A stretch of DNA of 64,000 nt from Halobacillus litoralis (GTDB taxonomy: Bacteria > Bacillota > Bacilli > Bacillales > Halobacillaceae). Under the pieces are notes generated by a model. It saw nothing but the letters and a program-made list of their open reading frames with translations, was not told where the DNA came from and ran no database searches. Location: contig NZ_WMFA01000010.1 of assembly GCF_009856445.1 (NCBI RefSeq), positions 32,664 through 96,663 on the forward strand. The letters are read 5' to 3'. Positions 33,810-42,814 of the stretch are shown in pieces (position 1 is the first letter of the stretch; every line of letters begins with the position of its first letter). A program made the translations under genes and the position numbers.

Positions 33810-34988
33810 TTACAATAAATTCAAAACAGCGCCGGCGCCGACACCGATTAAAACGATAGCCCACGCAGGAACTTTGAAGAAGTGTAAAAGAGCGAAAAGG
33901 ATGGCAGCGAGAGCGAAGTCTGCTCCTTCCATTATGGAACTTTTCAATACTGGGTCATAAAAAGCAGCAAGAAGAATGCCGACAACACTTGCGTTTACTC
34001 CTGTAAGAACACCCTGGAAGGCCGGGCGCTTTCTGAGTTCGTTCAAAAATGGCAGAGCCGCCATTAAAAACAGGAAGGAGGGCAGGAAAATACCCGCGGT
34101 TGCCACGAGGGCTCCTGCAATACCTTCAATCATTGTCCCGAGATAACTTGAGAACGTGAACAATGGTCCAGGAACCGCTTGTGCCATTCCATAACCAGCA
34201 AGGAATTCATTCGCTGTCAGCCATCCGGTTGGTACGACTTCACGTTCAAGCATCGGCAAGACGACATGGCCGCCGCCAAATACGAGGGAACCGACACGGA
34301 AGAACGTATCGAAGAGTTGAATCAGCACGCTCTCCGTGTTTCTTGCAAGAATTGGTAAAAAGGCAAGAAGAGAGACCAGTACGCCAAGAGAGGCGACACC
34401 GACCTTCTTCGAAAATGTCACAGGGAATGGCTGGATTTTAGATTCCACCATGCTTGAAAACATTTTCCAACCGAATAATCCAGCAGCGAGAATGATCAAC
34501 AACTGCATCCAGGCGGATGGGTAAAGAAGTAAAATAAGTGCAGACACTAACGCTATGGCAATCCGAGGCCGGTCCGGCGTCAGTTTTTTTCCAAGACCAA
34601 TCAATGCGTGCAGGACGACAGCTGCTGCTACGACCTTCAAGCTGTGAATGAAGTTCGCATCTGCGAGGTCGAACGATTGATATAACAGAGCAAAAAGAAC
34701 GAGAACGATAATCGATGGTACTGTAAAACCGATCCATGAGATGATGCCGCCGAGCAATCCACCACGGAGCATACCAATCGCGATTCCGACCTGACTGCTT
34801 GCAGGGCCGGGCAGGAATTGACATAGGGCAATGATGTCTGCGTATGTTTTATCATCCAACCATTTTTTTCTGTCGATGTACTCATCTTTGAAGTAAGCCA
34901 GGTGGGCAACCGGACCACCGAAAGATGTCAAACCAAGCTTTGTTGATGCTTTGAATATTTCCAAAAGAGAACCTTTTGGTTTACTCAT
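33810..34988 (-). CDS. chrA: Chromate transporter (CHR family)
   Basis: The 392-residue protein is a two-domain CHR protein. FGGPVAHLAYFKDEYIDRKKW, FLPGPASSQ and GGLLGG mark the first half, and VFGGGHVVLPMLEREVV with AVPGPLFTFSSYLG marks the second. About ten to twelve helices are present. It should export chromate in exchange or symport with protons. It overlaps the PadR gene by 8 bases, so the two are translated together and expression is probably repressed by PadR. Confidence 0.92.
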   Translation of the reverse strand: MSKPKGSLLEIFKASTKLGLTSFGGPVAHLAYFKDEYIDRKKWLDDKTYADIIALCQFLPGPASSQVGIAIGMLRGGLLGGIISWIGFTVPSIIVLVLFALLYQSFDLADANFIHSLKVVAAAVVLHALIGLGKKLTPDRPRIAIALVSALILLLYPSAWMQLLIILAAGLFGWKMFSSMVESKIQPFPVTFSKKVGVASLGVLVSLLAFLPILARNTESVLIQLFDTFFRVGSLVFGGGHVVLPMLEREVVPTGWLTANEFLAGYGMAQAVPGPLFTFSSYLGTMIEGIAGALVATAGIFLPSFLFLMAALPFLNELRKRPAFQGVLTGVNASVVGILLAAFYDPVLKSSIMEGADFALAAILFALLHFFKVPAWAIVLIGVGAGAVLNLL

Positions 34989-35304
34989 TGTCGAGATTCC
35001 TCCAATCTTTTCCTAAAATTTCTTCTGCCAGTTCACGGACTTGTTCTTTTCCTTCAGCAAGCACTTGCCTGCCTTTATCCGTAATGACGTAATATTTTCT
35101 AATCTTTCCTTCCACTTTTTCTTCGTATTTCTCAAGCAATGCGTCTTTGTGGAGTTGATTCAGGGTAGGGTAGAGGGTTCCCGGGCTGATTTCATAGCCG
35201 TGGGAAGCAAGCTCTTCCATAAGAAACGCTCCATAGATGGGTTCAATGCTTGCGTGATAGAGAATATGGATCTTGATGGATCCTAAGAAAAAGTCCCTGA
35301 GCAT
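34981..35304 (-). CDS. PadR family repressor
   Basis: The 107-residue protein has a PadR winged helix: FFLGSIKIHILYH, IYGAFLMEEL, YEISPGTLYPTLNQLHKDALL and GKIRKYYVITDKG, plus a C-terminal dimer helix. The ATG at 35304 follows AGAGGGGGTG; the GTG three codons earlier is inside that site. It comes first in the operon with chrA. Two dyads overlap its promoter and are likely its operators. The inducer could be chromate or another oxyanion (inferred). Confidence 0.9.
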   Translation of the reverse strand: MLRDFFLGSIKIHILYHASIEPIYGAFLMEELASHGYEISPGTLYPTLNQLHKDALLEKYEEKVEGKIRKYYVITDKGRQVLAEGKEQVRELAEEILGKDWRNLDNE

Positions 35305-35319
35305 GTTGAACACCCCCTC

Positions 35320-35365
35320 TATCGAAATCCGATATCAATGTATGATACCACGGAGGATTATGCAA
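35320..35365 (-). promoter_or_regulatory. Promoter and tandem dyads before padR-chrA
   Basis: On the minus strand TTGCAT (35365-35360), 17 bases and TACATT (35342-35337) form a promoter. TATCA-N5-TGATA (35333-35347) covers the -10 box and TATCG-N5-CGATA (35320-35334) covers the start point. The two dyads share a TA step and have centres 13 bases apart. Confidence 0.72.
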
Positions 35366-35366
35366 T

Positions 35367-35398
35367 AAAAAACGCGCAAACTTCATAAAGTTTGCGCG
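35367..35398 (-). terminator. Terminator of the siderophore-binding lipoprotein gene
   Basis: CGCGCAAACTT and AAGTTTGCGCG form an 11-pair stem. The minus strand continues with six Us, 12 bases after the stop codon. Confidence 0.92.
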
Positions 35399-35410
35399 AA
35401 TCTTTACATT

Positions 35411-36391
35411 CTATTTACTTAATGTGTCTACCATTTGATCAATGCTCATTTCATGGGCGATGACACCGTCAATGGTCCAGTGACTCGGGTCGTTCATTTC
35501 GTATACCTGGCCATTCTGTGCAGCAGGGGTGTTCTGCCATACAGAGCTGTTTTCGAGAATTTCAAATCCAGGCTCGCCTTCGTTTCCGATGAGGAATACG
35601 TGTTCAGCATCCAACTCGCCCAGTTTTTCAAGAGCTACAGGGTTCCATTGTTCGCCTTCTTCGGGGAGACTTTGGAGGAAATCAGGTTTAGCGATGCCCA
35701 TTTCATTGTAGAAAATTTCGGCGCCGTAACGGTTTTCATCAAAAACATAGAACTGCTCGCCCATCGTCCAGACGAATGCGACGGATTCATCGCCGATGTT
35801 TTCTTTGATCGTTGACGAGGCTTCTTCTGCTTTTTGGTCAAAATCAGACAGCACTTGTTCTGCTTCGTTCTGTTTGTTCAAAATTTCTCCCATCGTTGTC
35901 AGCTGTTGTCTCCAATCAGCTCCCGTCTCTTCATCAAAGACATACGTTTTGGCAATGCTGGCATAGTCCTCATAGCTTCCATTCTGCAATGCAGAAGGGG
36001 CACTGAAGATAATGAGATCAGGGTTTTGCTCAATGGTTTGTTCAACGGGTAAATCCCAGCCGACTTTAGGTACGCCTTCAAGTTGTGGCTGCAGGTAATT
36101 CAGGACGGTTTCACCGATGGACCACTGGGCGACAGGCTTTTCGCCTAGTGCTACGAGTGAATCTTCCAAATAAGGAGCAAGAATGCGCTCGGGCTTTTCT
36201 TTTAGAGTAATTTCGCCCATCGCATGTTTAAGCGTACGTTCGCTTGTTTCCTCGCTGTTTTCTTCGCTGGCTGCTGTATCTTCAGACTCCCCTTCTGTAG
36301 AGGATGAATCCTCATTTTCACTGCTGCATCCTGTTGCTAACAAAACGAGAAGCAGTAAACCGGTTATGTAAAGGGTTACTTTTTTCGACAT
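35411..36391 (-). CDS. Iron-siderophore ABC transporter binding lipoprotein
   Basis: The 326-residue protein has a signal with lipobox LATGC near residue 22 and an acidic linker. A FecB/FhuD-type binding domain follows (MGEITLKEKPERILAPY, QNPDLIIFSAP, VFLIGNEGEPG). It should bind a ferric siderophore outside and hand it to the two permeases encoded across the divergent promoter. A perfect Fur box lies in that promoter region. Confidence 0.92.
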   Translation of the reverse strand: MSKKVTLYITGLLLLVLLATGCSSENEDSSSTEGESEDTAASEENSEETSERTLKHAMGEITLKEKPERILAPYLEDSLVALGEKPVAQWSIGETVLNYLQPQLEGVPKVGWDLPVEQTIEQNPDLIIFSAPSALQNGSYEDYASIAKTYVFDEETGADWRQQLTTMGEILNKQNEAEQVLSDFDQKAEEASSTIKENIGDESVAFVWTMGEQFYVFDENRYGAEIFYNEMGIAKPDFLQSLPEEGEQWNPVALEKLGELDAEHVFLIGNEGEPGFEILENSSVWQNTPAAQNGQVYEMNDPSHWTIDGVIAHEMSIDQMVDTLSK

Positions 36392-36422
36392 TTATTTGTT
36401 CCTCCTCGGAAGTTTATGATAA

Positions 36423-36441
36423 GATAATGATAATCATTATC
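36423..36441. promoter_or_regulatory. Fur box
   Basis: The 19 bases are GATAATGATAATCATTATC, identical to the classic Fur consensus. The site lies in the 101-bp gap between the divergent binding protein and permease genes and should repress both when iron is plentiful. Confidence 0.95.
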
Positions 36442-36492
36442 AACGGATGTGTCAAACAAAGATAGATACATAGGTAGAGAGGGTCGCTGGCA

Positions 36493-37539
36493 GTGGAAGA
36501 ACGAACAAGAGAAGCGAACAAAGAGTGGAATGAAAGAACGAGAAAAGTATGGCGTGCGGCCTTTATTCTTACAGGTGGCATGATTCTATTAGCTGTAGTG
36601 ATGGCTTTATCAATTTCAGTCGGAGTGACGGACATATCACTGCGTACGGTTTGGGATTCGCTTTTCTCTTTTGCCCCTGAGTCTACGAACCATGCCGTCA
36701 TACGAGAGTTGCGCATGCCTCGGGCTTTTGCTGGTGCCCTTGTCGGAGCATTTTTAGCGGTGTCAGGTGCCGTCATGCAGGGACTGACGAGAAATCCGCT
36801 CGCTTCGCCGTCTATTATGGGGGTCACCCATGGAGCTGCGTTTGCCTTAATATTGACGATTGTCTTTTTTCCTGCTGTCAGTAACATCGGAATGACCGCT
36901 GCTGCGTTTATTGGAGCGGGACTCGGAGTGATTCTTGTTTTTGCGGTAGGATCCTTTTCCAGAGGTGGTCTGACGCCGGCAAAGTTAGCGCTCGCTGGTG
37001 TCGCTATCGGCGGGATGCTGAGTTCACTTTCCTCGGCTATTTCTTTACACTTTCAAGTAGCCAAACAAATGAGCTTCTGGTATGCCGGCGGATTAGCCGC
37101 AACGGATTGGATGTCTGTCCAAATCCTGCTGGTTGCGGGGGCGGTAGGATTGAGCCTGGCTGCCTTGATTTCAAAATCCGTGACGATTTTGAGTCTCGGG
37201 GATGAGGTTTCCAAAGGTCTTGGTCAAAATACATTCTTAGTCAAAGCTCTCGGCGTCATCGTCGTTTTCCTATTAACGGGAGCAGCTGTTTCTGTTGCAG
37301 GAACGGTCGGGTTTATCGGGTTGGTTATCCCTCACGTGGCGCGTTTTTTCGTGGGTTCCGATTATCGGCTGATCATCCCCGTATCTGCGGTGCTCGGAAG
37401 CTTGCTGCTTGTTCTGTCAGATATCGGAGCGAGACTTGTCAATGCCCCTTACGAAACACCGGTTGGAGCCATTACAGCATGCATTGGTGTCCCATTTTTC
37501 CTTTACCTTGCTCGTGGTGAAGGGAGGGGGAGTTTATGA
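36493..37539 (+). CDS. FecCD-type siderophore permease, first subunit
   Basis: The 348-residue protein has nine to ten helices and FecCD motifs: LRMPRAFAGALVGAFLAVSGAVMQGLTRNPLASP split over the first helices, and GFIGLVIPHVARF near the end (the ATPase contact). It starts at GTG behind a GAGAGGG site. It overlaps the second permease gene by 4 bases (ATGA). Confidence 0.92.
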   Translation: MEERTREANKEWNERTRKVWRAAFILTGGMILLAVVMALSISVGVTDISLRTVWDSLFSFAPESTNHAVIRELRMPRAFAGALVGAFLAVSGAVMQGLTRNPLASPSIMGVTHGAAFALILTIVFFPAVSNIGMTAAAFIGAGLGVILVFAVGSFSRGGLTPAKLALAGVAIGGMLSSLSSAISLHFQVAKQMSFWYAGGLAATDWMSVQILLVAGAVGLSLAALISKSVTILSLGDEVSKGLGQNTFLVKALGVIVVFLLTGAAVSVAGTVGFIGLVIPHVARFFVGSDYRLIIPVSAVLGSLLLVLSDIGARLVNAPYETPVGAITACIGVPFFLYLARGEGRGSL

Positions 37540-38540
37540 GGAAGACACGTTTTTCTTTTGTGATGGCCGTGCTGTTTCTTTTCCTAGGCTTGATGGTTCT
37601 CATCAGTTTGAACATGGGCGTTGTTAAAATTGCTCCTCTGGACGTTCTGAAAACATTCATCGGGCAGGGGACCGACCGCCAGGAGCTGGTGCTCTTTAAT
37701 TTCAGACTTCCATCCATGGTCCTCGCTTTATTCGTGGGCGCAGGACTGGCCGTTTCCGGGGCGATTCTCCAGGGAGTCACGCAGAACGACCTTGCCGACC
37801 CGGGTATTCTTGGAATTAATACAGGCGCAGGATTTGCTGTCATTTTATATATTTTCTTTTTCCAAACGTCGATGGCGGTGGTTACCGGTTTTGGTATTTA
37901 CATTTTGCCATTGTTTGCCCTCATTGGTGCGTTCCTGGCAGCTTTCCTTGTGTATGCGCTCGCTTGGAAAAAAGGGGTTAACCCTATACGCCTCATTCTC
38001 GTCGGAATCGGTGTGAATGCAGGTTTCAGCGCAGTACTCATCATTTTTCAAGTGAAAATGAACCCCCAGGATTTTAATCAGGCGCTCGTATGGTTAGCAG
38101 GGGATTTATGGATGGGCAATTGGAATCTCGTGTTTGTCATTGTACCACCCATCCTATTGATGATTGCCTGGACCATCTATAGATCTCGAACGTTGAACGT
38201 TATGAATTTAGGGGATTCGATGTCGATGGGACTCGGTATTCCAGTGGAAAAAGCGCGGCGGACGTTTTTACTTCTTGCTGTCGGTCTGGCCGGTTTATCA
38301 GTGGCTGCAGGAGGAGGAATCGCCTTCCTTGGTCTTGTGGCTCCGCATATCGCCCGCCGAATCGTCGGCCCCGGGCATCAACGGATGATTCCCGCCGCTG
38401 CATTGATCGGAGCGATATTTTTAGTCGTGGCTGATACGATTGGGAAAAATATCATCGCCCCGGCAGAGATTCCTGTAGGGATTGTCGTGTCGATTGTCAG
38501 CACCCCATATTTTGTCTATTTGCTTATGAAAACCCAATAG
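37536..38540 (+). CDS. FecCD-type siderophore permease, second subunit
   Basis: The 334-residue protein is a paralogue of the first permease, with FRLPSMVLALFVGAGLAVSG, LADPGILGINTGAG and AFLGLVAPHIARR. The two should form a heterodimeric channel. The start ATG overlaps the stop of the first permease gene, showing translational coupling. No ATPase gene follows; a flavoprotein gene does, 18 bases on. Confidence 0.92.
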   Translation: MRKTRFSFVMAVLFLFLGLMVLISLNMGVVKIAPLDVLKTFIGQGTDRQELVLFNFRLPSMVLALFVGAGLAVSGAILQGVTQNDLADPGILGINTGAGFAVILYIFFFQTSMAVVTGFGIYILPLFALIGAFLAAFLVYALAWKKGVNPIRLILVGIGVNAGFSAVLIIFQVKMNPQDFNQALVWLAGDLWMGNWNLVFVIVPPILLMIAWTIYRSRTLNVMNLGDSMSMGLGIPVEKARRTFLLLAVGLAGLSVAAGGGIAFLGLVAPHIARRIVGPGHQRMIPAAALIGAIFLVVADTIGKNIIAPAEIPVGIVVSIVSTPYFVYLLMKTQ

Positions 38541-38558
38541 AAAAAGGAGTTCACGTCC

Positions 38559-39536
38559 ATGGAAGAGATGTATGATGTAACAGTAATTGGTGGAGGAACC
38601 ACAGGATTATATGCTGCTTTTTATAGTGGAATGAGAGATTTGAAGACAAAAGTCATCGAGTACCAGCCTCAAGTCGGGGGCAAGGTTTCCTTTTTCTATC
38701 CGGAGAAGAAAATCTATGACGTCGGCGGGTTCCCGGGTATTACAGGGGAAGATCTCGTCACAAATGTCAAGGAACAGGCGGAAATGATTGAACCTGCCTT
38801 TGTGACAGGGGTGAAAGTGACATCTATCGATAAAAAAGAAGATGGAAATCTGCTCCTCAAGACAGATGACGGCCAAACGCATTATACAAAAACCGTGATT
38901 GTCGCTTCCGGTCTGGGCACGTTTGAAATGCAGCCGCTTGAAGTGAAAGGCAGCGATCTCTATGACGGGAAACAGATTCACTACACCATTCAAAACCTGG
39001 AACAGTATCGAGGGCAGAAAGTTGCGGTCGTCTCGCAAAACCGTGTCGGCATTGACTGGTCACTCGCTCTTGAAGGGGTGGCAGAAGAAGTTCATCTATT
39101 GAATCGCGGGGATGAATTTAAAGCGGTCTATGAACAGGATGTTGAAAAGGTAGAAGCTTCCTCTGTTCACATCCATAAAAATAAAAAGATTGAAGAGCTG
39201 CGAGGAGATGAAGCTCTCAAAGAAGCGATCCTTCAAGGCAGTTCCGTGCTTGAGGTCGATCATATCCTCGTCTATGAAGGATTGCAAATCGATAAGAGTT
39301 TATATGACGAGTGGGGATTGGAAACGGACAAAGGAAGAATCCCCGTTTCGACAGATATGTGTGCGAGTCTGGAAGGGGTATTTGTCGCTGGTGATGCGGC
39401 CGTCTATCCAGCGAAAACGATGCTCATCGCCTCTGGTTTCAATGAAGCGATGGCAGCGGTGAACAGTGCCGCCAAGCATTTGGATCCAAAAGCGAAGTCG
39501 CAAGTGTATAGTACAGTGATTTATAAGCATAAATAA
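38559..39536 (+). CDS. Ferredoxin-NADP reductase-like flavoprotein, possible ferric-siderophore reductase
   Basis: The 325-residue protein resembles the YumC/YcgT branch of thioredoxin-reductase-like ferredoxin-NADP reductases. The FAD site is VIGGGTTGLYAAFYSG near residue 10, and GVFVAGDAA lies near the end. At residues 156-170 the expected GGGDSAVDWA of the NADPH site reads SQNRVGIDWS, so the glycine-rich loop is lost. There is no CxxC pair. Its place behind the Fur-controlled permeases suggests a role in releasing iron from the siderophore; the electron donor is uncertain. Confidence 0.82.
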   Translation: MEEMYDVTVIGGGTTGLYAAFYSGMRDLKTKVIEYQPQVGGKVSFFYPEKKIYDVGGFPGITGEDLVTNVKEQAEMIEPAFVTGVKVTSIDKKEDGNLLLKTDDGQTHYTKTVIVASGLGTFEMQPLEVKGSDLYDGKQIHYTIQNLEQYRGQKVAVVSQNRVGIDWSLALEGVAEEVHLLNRGDEFKAVYEQDVEKVEASSVHIHKNKKIEELRGDEALKEAILQGSSVLEVDHILVYEGLQIDKSLYDEWGLETDKGRIPVSTDMCASLEGVFVAGDAAVYPAKTMLIASGFNEAMAAVNSAAKHLDPKAKSQVYSTVIYKHK

Positions 39537-39537
39537 G

Positions 39538-39578
39538 AAAACGCCGAACGCAGCTTATGCTGATGTTCGGCGTTTTTT
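39538..39578. terminator. Factor-independent terminator
   Basis: AAAACGCCGAAC and GTTCGGCGTTTT form a 12-pair stem with a further small hairpin in the loop, followed by Ts. It ends the siderophore operon and may also stop transcripts from metC. Confidence 0.9.
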
Positions 39579-39720
39579 GTGAAGGAAGAAGGACCAGATG
39601 CTAATAAAAGCTATACATTCGCTAATAAGTTTCCTAAGAGAATACTGATAAAAGCACCCTGCCGCTGCTTAAACTTGAGAACATTCGAGCAGGGAGTTAT
39701 GCTCCGCTTCCATCCATCGC

Positions 39721-40899
39721 TCAACCTCCTGTTTGTAGAAATGCCTGGGGTTCGAGTTTTTCTAAAGCTTGATGGAAATCGTTGAGTAGATCTTCCGGGT
39801 TCTCAAGCCCCACGGATAAACGAAGCAGACCATCAGTTATGCCACGCTTTTCACGCTCTTCTTTTGGCATGGAGGCGTGAGACATCCGTGCGGGATAGGA
39901 TAAAATTGATTCGACTGCCCCGAGGCTAACCGCATAAACCGGGATTTCCACATGTTTTGTGAACTGTCTTACTGCTTCTTCATCACGCAGCCTGAAGGAC
40001 AATACTGCTCCAGACCCTTGTGCCTGGTACGTTTGAGTCGAGCTTCCCGGATGGAAACGGAATCCGGGGTAGTAGACGTGTTCTACGAGTGGGTGAACGC
40101 TTAATTTCTCTGCGATCTTTACAGCAGAGGCTGAAGATTGCGTCATTCGGCAATGTAAGGTTTTCAAGCCGCGAAGCACGAGCCAACAATCGTGTGCGCC
40201 GAGAATGGAGCCGAATGAATTTTGCAAAAAACCGAGTTGCTTTGCGATGTCTTCATCGTGGGTAGCGGCAAGGCCTGCCACCACATCGCTGTGACCAGCG
40301 ATGAACTTCGTTGCACTATGCAGGACAAGATCTGCACCAAGTTCAAGTGGGCGCTGCAGAGCGGGAGTCATGAACGTGTTATCGACGAATGTCCAACAAT
40401 CATTCGCTTTTGCTAATTTTGCGACGGCACGAATATCTGTGATTTCAAGCGTCGGATTGGAAGGTGTTTCTATATACAAAAGTTTGGTGTTTGACTGAAT
40501 GGCCGTTGCTACTTCATGGAGGTCCGTCATATCCACAAATGTATGATCGATTCCAAATCTGACGAGAACATCGCGGATCATACGAAAAGTTCCCCCATAC
40601 ACATCCTGGGTGATGACGACATGGTCACCTTTCGATAAAAGCATGAAGGCCGTAGAAATCGCAGCCATTCCAGAGGCGAAAGCAAAGCCGTGACTTCCGC
40701 TCTCCAGTCCCGCAATGGTGTCTTCCAGTGCTTTTCGGGTCGGATTGCCGGATCGGCTGTAATCATAGATTCCGGGATTGTCGAAATCCTGCTGATGGAA
40801 GGTAGATGCCTGCTGAATCGGGACACTGACCGCTCCGTTGTGCGGATCGAATTTATAATCGCTGTGCAACAATCGGGTTTGCAAAGAATGATCATTCAT
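39721..40899 (-). CDS. metC: Cystathionine beta-lyase
   Basis: The 392-residue protein is a Cys/Met-metabolism PLP enzyme. YSRSGNPTR, the PLP lysine in LHSATKFIAGHSDVVAG and VYYPGF are typical. As the second gene behind metI it should cleave cystathionine to homocysteine, pyruvate and ammonia. It overlaps metI by 4 bases. Both are governed by the SAM riboswitch upstream of metI. A gamma-lyase activity cannot be excluded from sequence. Confidence 0.9.
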   Translation of the reverse strand: MNDHSLQTRLLHSDYKFDPHNGAVSVPIQQASTFHQQDFDNPGIYDYSRSGNPTRKALEDTIAGLESGSHGFAFASGMAAISTAFMLLSKGDHVVITQDVYGGTFRMIRDVLVRFGIDHTFVDMTDLHEVATAIQSNTKLLYIETPSNPTLEITDIRAVAKLAKANDCWTFVDNTFMTPALQRPLELGADLVLHSATKFIAGHSDVVAGLAATHDEDIAKQLGFLQNSFGSILGAHDCWLVLRGLKTLHCRMTQSSASAVKIAEKLSVHPLVEHVYYPGFRFHPGSSTQTYQAQGSGAVLSFRLRDEEAVRQFTKHVEIPVYAVSLGAVESILSYPARMSHASMPKEEREKRGITDGLLRLSVGLENPEDLLNDFHQALEKLEPQAFLQTGG

Positions 40900-42014
40900 C
40901 GGATCGGTTCCTCCTTTGGTAATTGGGCAAGGGAATAGTCAAGATCTTGAATCAAGTCATCGATATGTTCGACACCGACAGAGAAACGGAGCAGGCGGTT
41001 ACAAACCCCGTAACTGATCCGGGTTTCTTCTGGAATATCAGCGTGGGTCTGGGTCGCAGGGTAGGTGATTAAGCTCTCTACACCACCGAGACTTTCGGCA
41101 AAACTAATCAAGTTTAAGTTTCTTAGAAAGGGGTCGATCCATTCTTCGGATTGAAGTCTGAATGATAACATCCCGCCTTTTCCAGGGTAGAAGATATCTG
41201 TCACATTCGGGTGGTCCTCCAGGAAGGCAAGCACGGATTTCGCATTTGCTTCATGCTGGCGCATCCGAAGGGGGAGCGTCTTCATCCCGCGCATCACAAG
41301 CCATGAATCGAAAGGAGAGAGGACAGCTCCAGATGTATTCTGATGAAAAGCGAGCTTCTCGCTTACGGCTTTTCCTTTACTTACAAGGATTCCGGCCAGT
41401 ACGTCATTATGACCCGCCAAATATTTCGTAGCACTATGGATGACGACATCGGCCCCTTCTGCTATCGGCTGCTGTAACACCGGTGTATAAAGGGTGTTAT
41501 CAACAAGCAGGAGAAGATTGTGGGCTTTCGTGACTGTTGAAATCTGCTTGATGTCAGCCGTATGCATCAGCGGATTTGTCGGTGTTTCCACATAAATGGC
41601 TTTCGTTCGTTCATTGATGTAGGTATGGATGCGTTCAAGGTTGCTGCTGTCACAATAATGAAAGCGAAGGTCGTAACGCTCTTCCATGTGTTCAAATAAG
41701 CGGAACGTCCCTCCATATAAATCTTCGGAAACGATGATTTCATCGCCTTTTTTAAAAAGGGAGAGGGCGGTTTGAATCGCAGCCATCCCGGAGCTGAACG
41801 CAAATCCTGCATCCCCACCTTCGATATCAGTGATGGAAGACTCCAGAGTTTGACGGGTAGGATTGCCGGTTCGCGTGTAATCAAAACCTGTCGACTCTCC
41901 TAAACCGGGGTGGCGGAAGGGGGTGGAAAAATATACAGGAGGGTTAATCGCCCCCGTAGGTTCATCCCGCTGGTTCCCGGTCTGAACGAATTTCGTATCC
42001 GTATGCGGACACAT
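40896..42014 (-). CDS. metI: Cystathionine gamma-synthase/O-acetylhomoserine thiolyase
   Basis: The 372-residue protein is of the same PLP family, with DYTRTGNPTRQTLE and the PLP lysine in IHSATKYLAGHNDVLAG. The length matches B. subtilis MetI. It should join acetylated homoserine and cysteine (or sulfide). The ATG at 42014 lies 7 bases after AAAGGATG; the upstream extension of the frame runs into the leader. It is the first gene of the metI-metC operon. Confidence 0.92.
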   Translation of the reverse strand: MCPHTDTKFVQTGNQRDEPTGAINPPVYFSTPFRHPGLGESTGFDYTRTGNPTRQTLESSITDIEGGDAGFAFSSGMAAIQTALSLFKKGDEIIVSEDLYGGTFRLFEHMEERYDLRFHYCDSSNLERIHTYINERTKAIYVETPTNPLMHTADIKQISTVTKAHNLLLLVDNTLYTPVLQQPIAEGADVVIHSATKYLAGHNDVLAGILVSKGKAVSEKLAFHQNTSGAVLSPFDSWLVMRGMKTLPLRMRQHEANAKSVLAFLEDHPNVTDIFYPGKGGMLSFRLQSEEWIDPFLRNLNLISFAESLGGVESLITYPATQTHADIPEETRISYGVCNRLLRFSVGVEHIDDLIQDLDYSLAQLPKEEPIR

Positions 42015-42081
42015 AACAACACATCCTTTATTAGTTAATGGTTCAATATCCAACGCCTTGATAAAATCTAAAAAGGGAAAT

Positions 42082-42240
42082 AAAAAAAGCCTTCTTGAAG
42101 AAGAAGACTTTTGTGGGTACGGTTCTTCTTCTTATCTTTCAAGTTGGATAAAACAACTTGTTGGAGTTAGCACCTTCCTGGTAAAACCAGGGGTTGCTGA
42201 GGCTTCGTCGGGCCAATCCCTCTGCCTCTCATGATAAGAG
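42082..42240 (-). ncRNA. SAM-I (S-box) riboswitch with terminator
   Basis: On the minus strand the leader reads CTTATCATGAGAGGC at its 5' side (42238 down), then GAGGGATTGGCCCGACGAAGCC, CAGCAACC and AAGGTGCTAACTCC, all hallmark S-box blocks. GATAAGAA (42136-42129) closes stem P1. A terminator hairpin AGTCTTCTT / AAGAAGGCT with seven Us ends at 42082. High SAM should stop transcription before metI. Confidence 0.96.
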
Positions 42241-42271
42241 ATTCAATTGTAATTTTTTCTAATTGCTGAAT

Positions 42272-42300
42272 ACTCTACACTACTCAGAAAGTTTTGACAA
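42272..42300 (-). promoter_or_regulatory. Promoter of the metI-metC operon
   Basis: On the minus strand TTGTCA (42300-42295), a 17-base spacer and TAGAGT (42277-42272) place the transcript start about 25 bases before the riboswitch. Confidence 0.7.
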
Positions 42301-42342
42301 TATGCTGACAAGAAATTTTTCCGAAAACTTTTTTGGGATGAG

Positions 42343-42372
42343 AAAAAAGCCTCCTTCTAAAAGAGGAGGCTT
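42343..42372 (-). terminator. Factor-independent terminator
   Basis: AAGCCTCCT and AGGAGGCTT form a nine-pair stem. On the minus strand it is followed by a U run. It touches the stop codon of the NTF2-like gene. Confidence 0.85.
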
Positions 42373-42760
42373 AGATGGGTGGGTTTTGCACGCCGGATTC
42401 GATATAGCTGCGGACGAGCAGCCATTCGTCACCCTGTTTTTCGAATGTATCAAAAAAGAGGTTGGATGTTGGCAGGAGTTCTCCGTTTAACCGGATGGAA
42501 ATCCAGAAGGCGGCAAGCTGGATGTTTTCATTAAGCATGGTCACGGAATGGTCGGTGTAAATCCAGTCCATATCCTGGTCCTTGAAATGTTCGAAGGCTT
42601 GATGCCATCCCTCCATCGACTCTTCATACGAGTAATCCACTCTTTCCCCATGACGGATCTCTCTTGCAACGAGGGCTTGTGATGTCACTTTTTTCAAGTA
42701 ATCTAAATCTTGTTGGCTTGCTCTTCGTTTGTACTCTTCATAAAAGGTTTTAAAATCCAT
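42371..42760 (-). CDS. SnoaL/NTF2-like small protein
   Basis: The 129-residue protein has an N-terminal helical part (FKTFYEEYKRRASQQDLDYL) and a curved-sheet pattern (SVTMLNENIQLAAFWISIR, SNLFFDTFEKQGDEWLLVRSYIESG). The end motif, where a Trp-containing strand closes the sheet, is typical of NTF2-like DUF4440 relatives. The function is unknown. AGGAGGAAT precedes the ATG. It is a single gene on the minus strand. Confidence 0.7.
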   Translation of the reverse strand: MDFKTFYEEYKRRASQQDLDYLKKVTSQALVAREIRHGERVDYSYEESMEGWHQAFEHFKDQDMDWIYTDHSVTMLNENIQLAAFWISIRLNGELLPTSNLFFDTFEKQGDEWLLVRSYIESGVQNPPI

Positions 42761-42814
42761 ATGTATTCCTCCTCTACCTCAATGGTTCGACAGAGGAGAT
42801 GGGAATCCTGTAAA

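Noticed and set aside
39657..39697. Possible terminator hairpin CCCTGC...GCAGGG downstream of metC
   Set aside because: Six pairs with a loop of nearly thirty bases and no U run on the minus strand.
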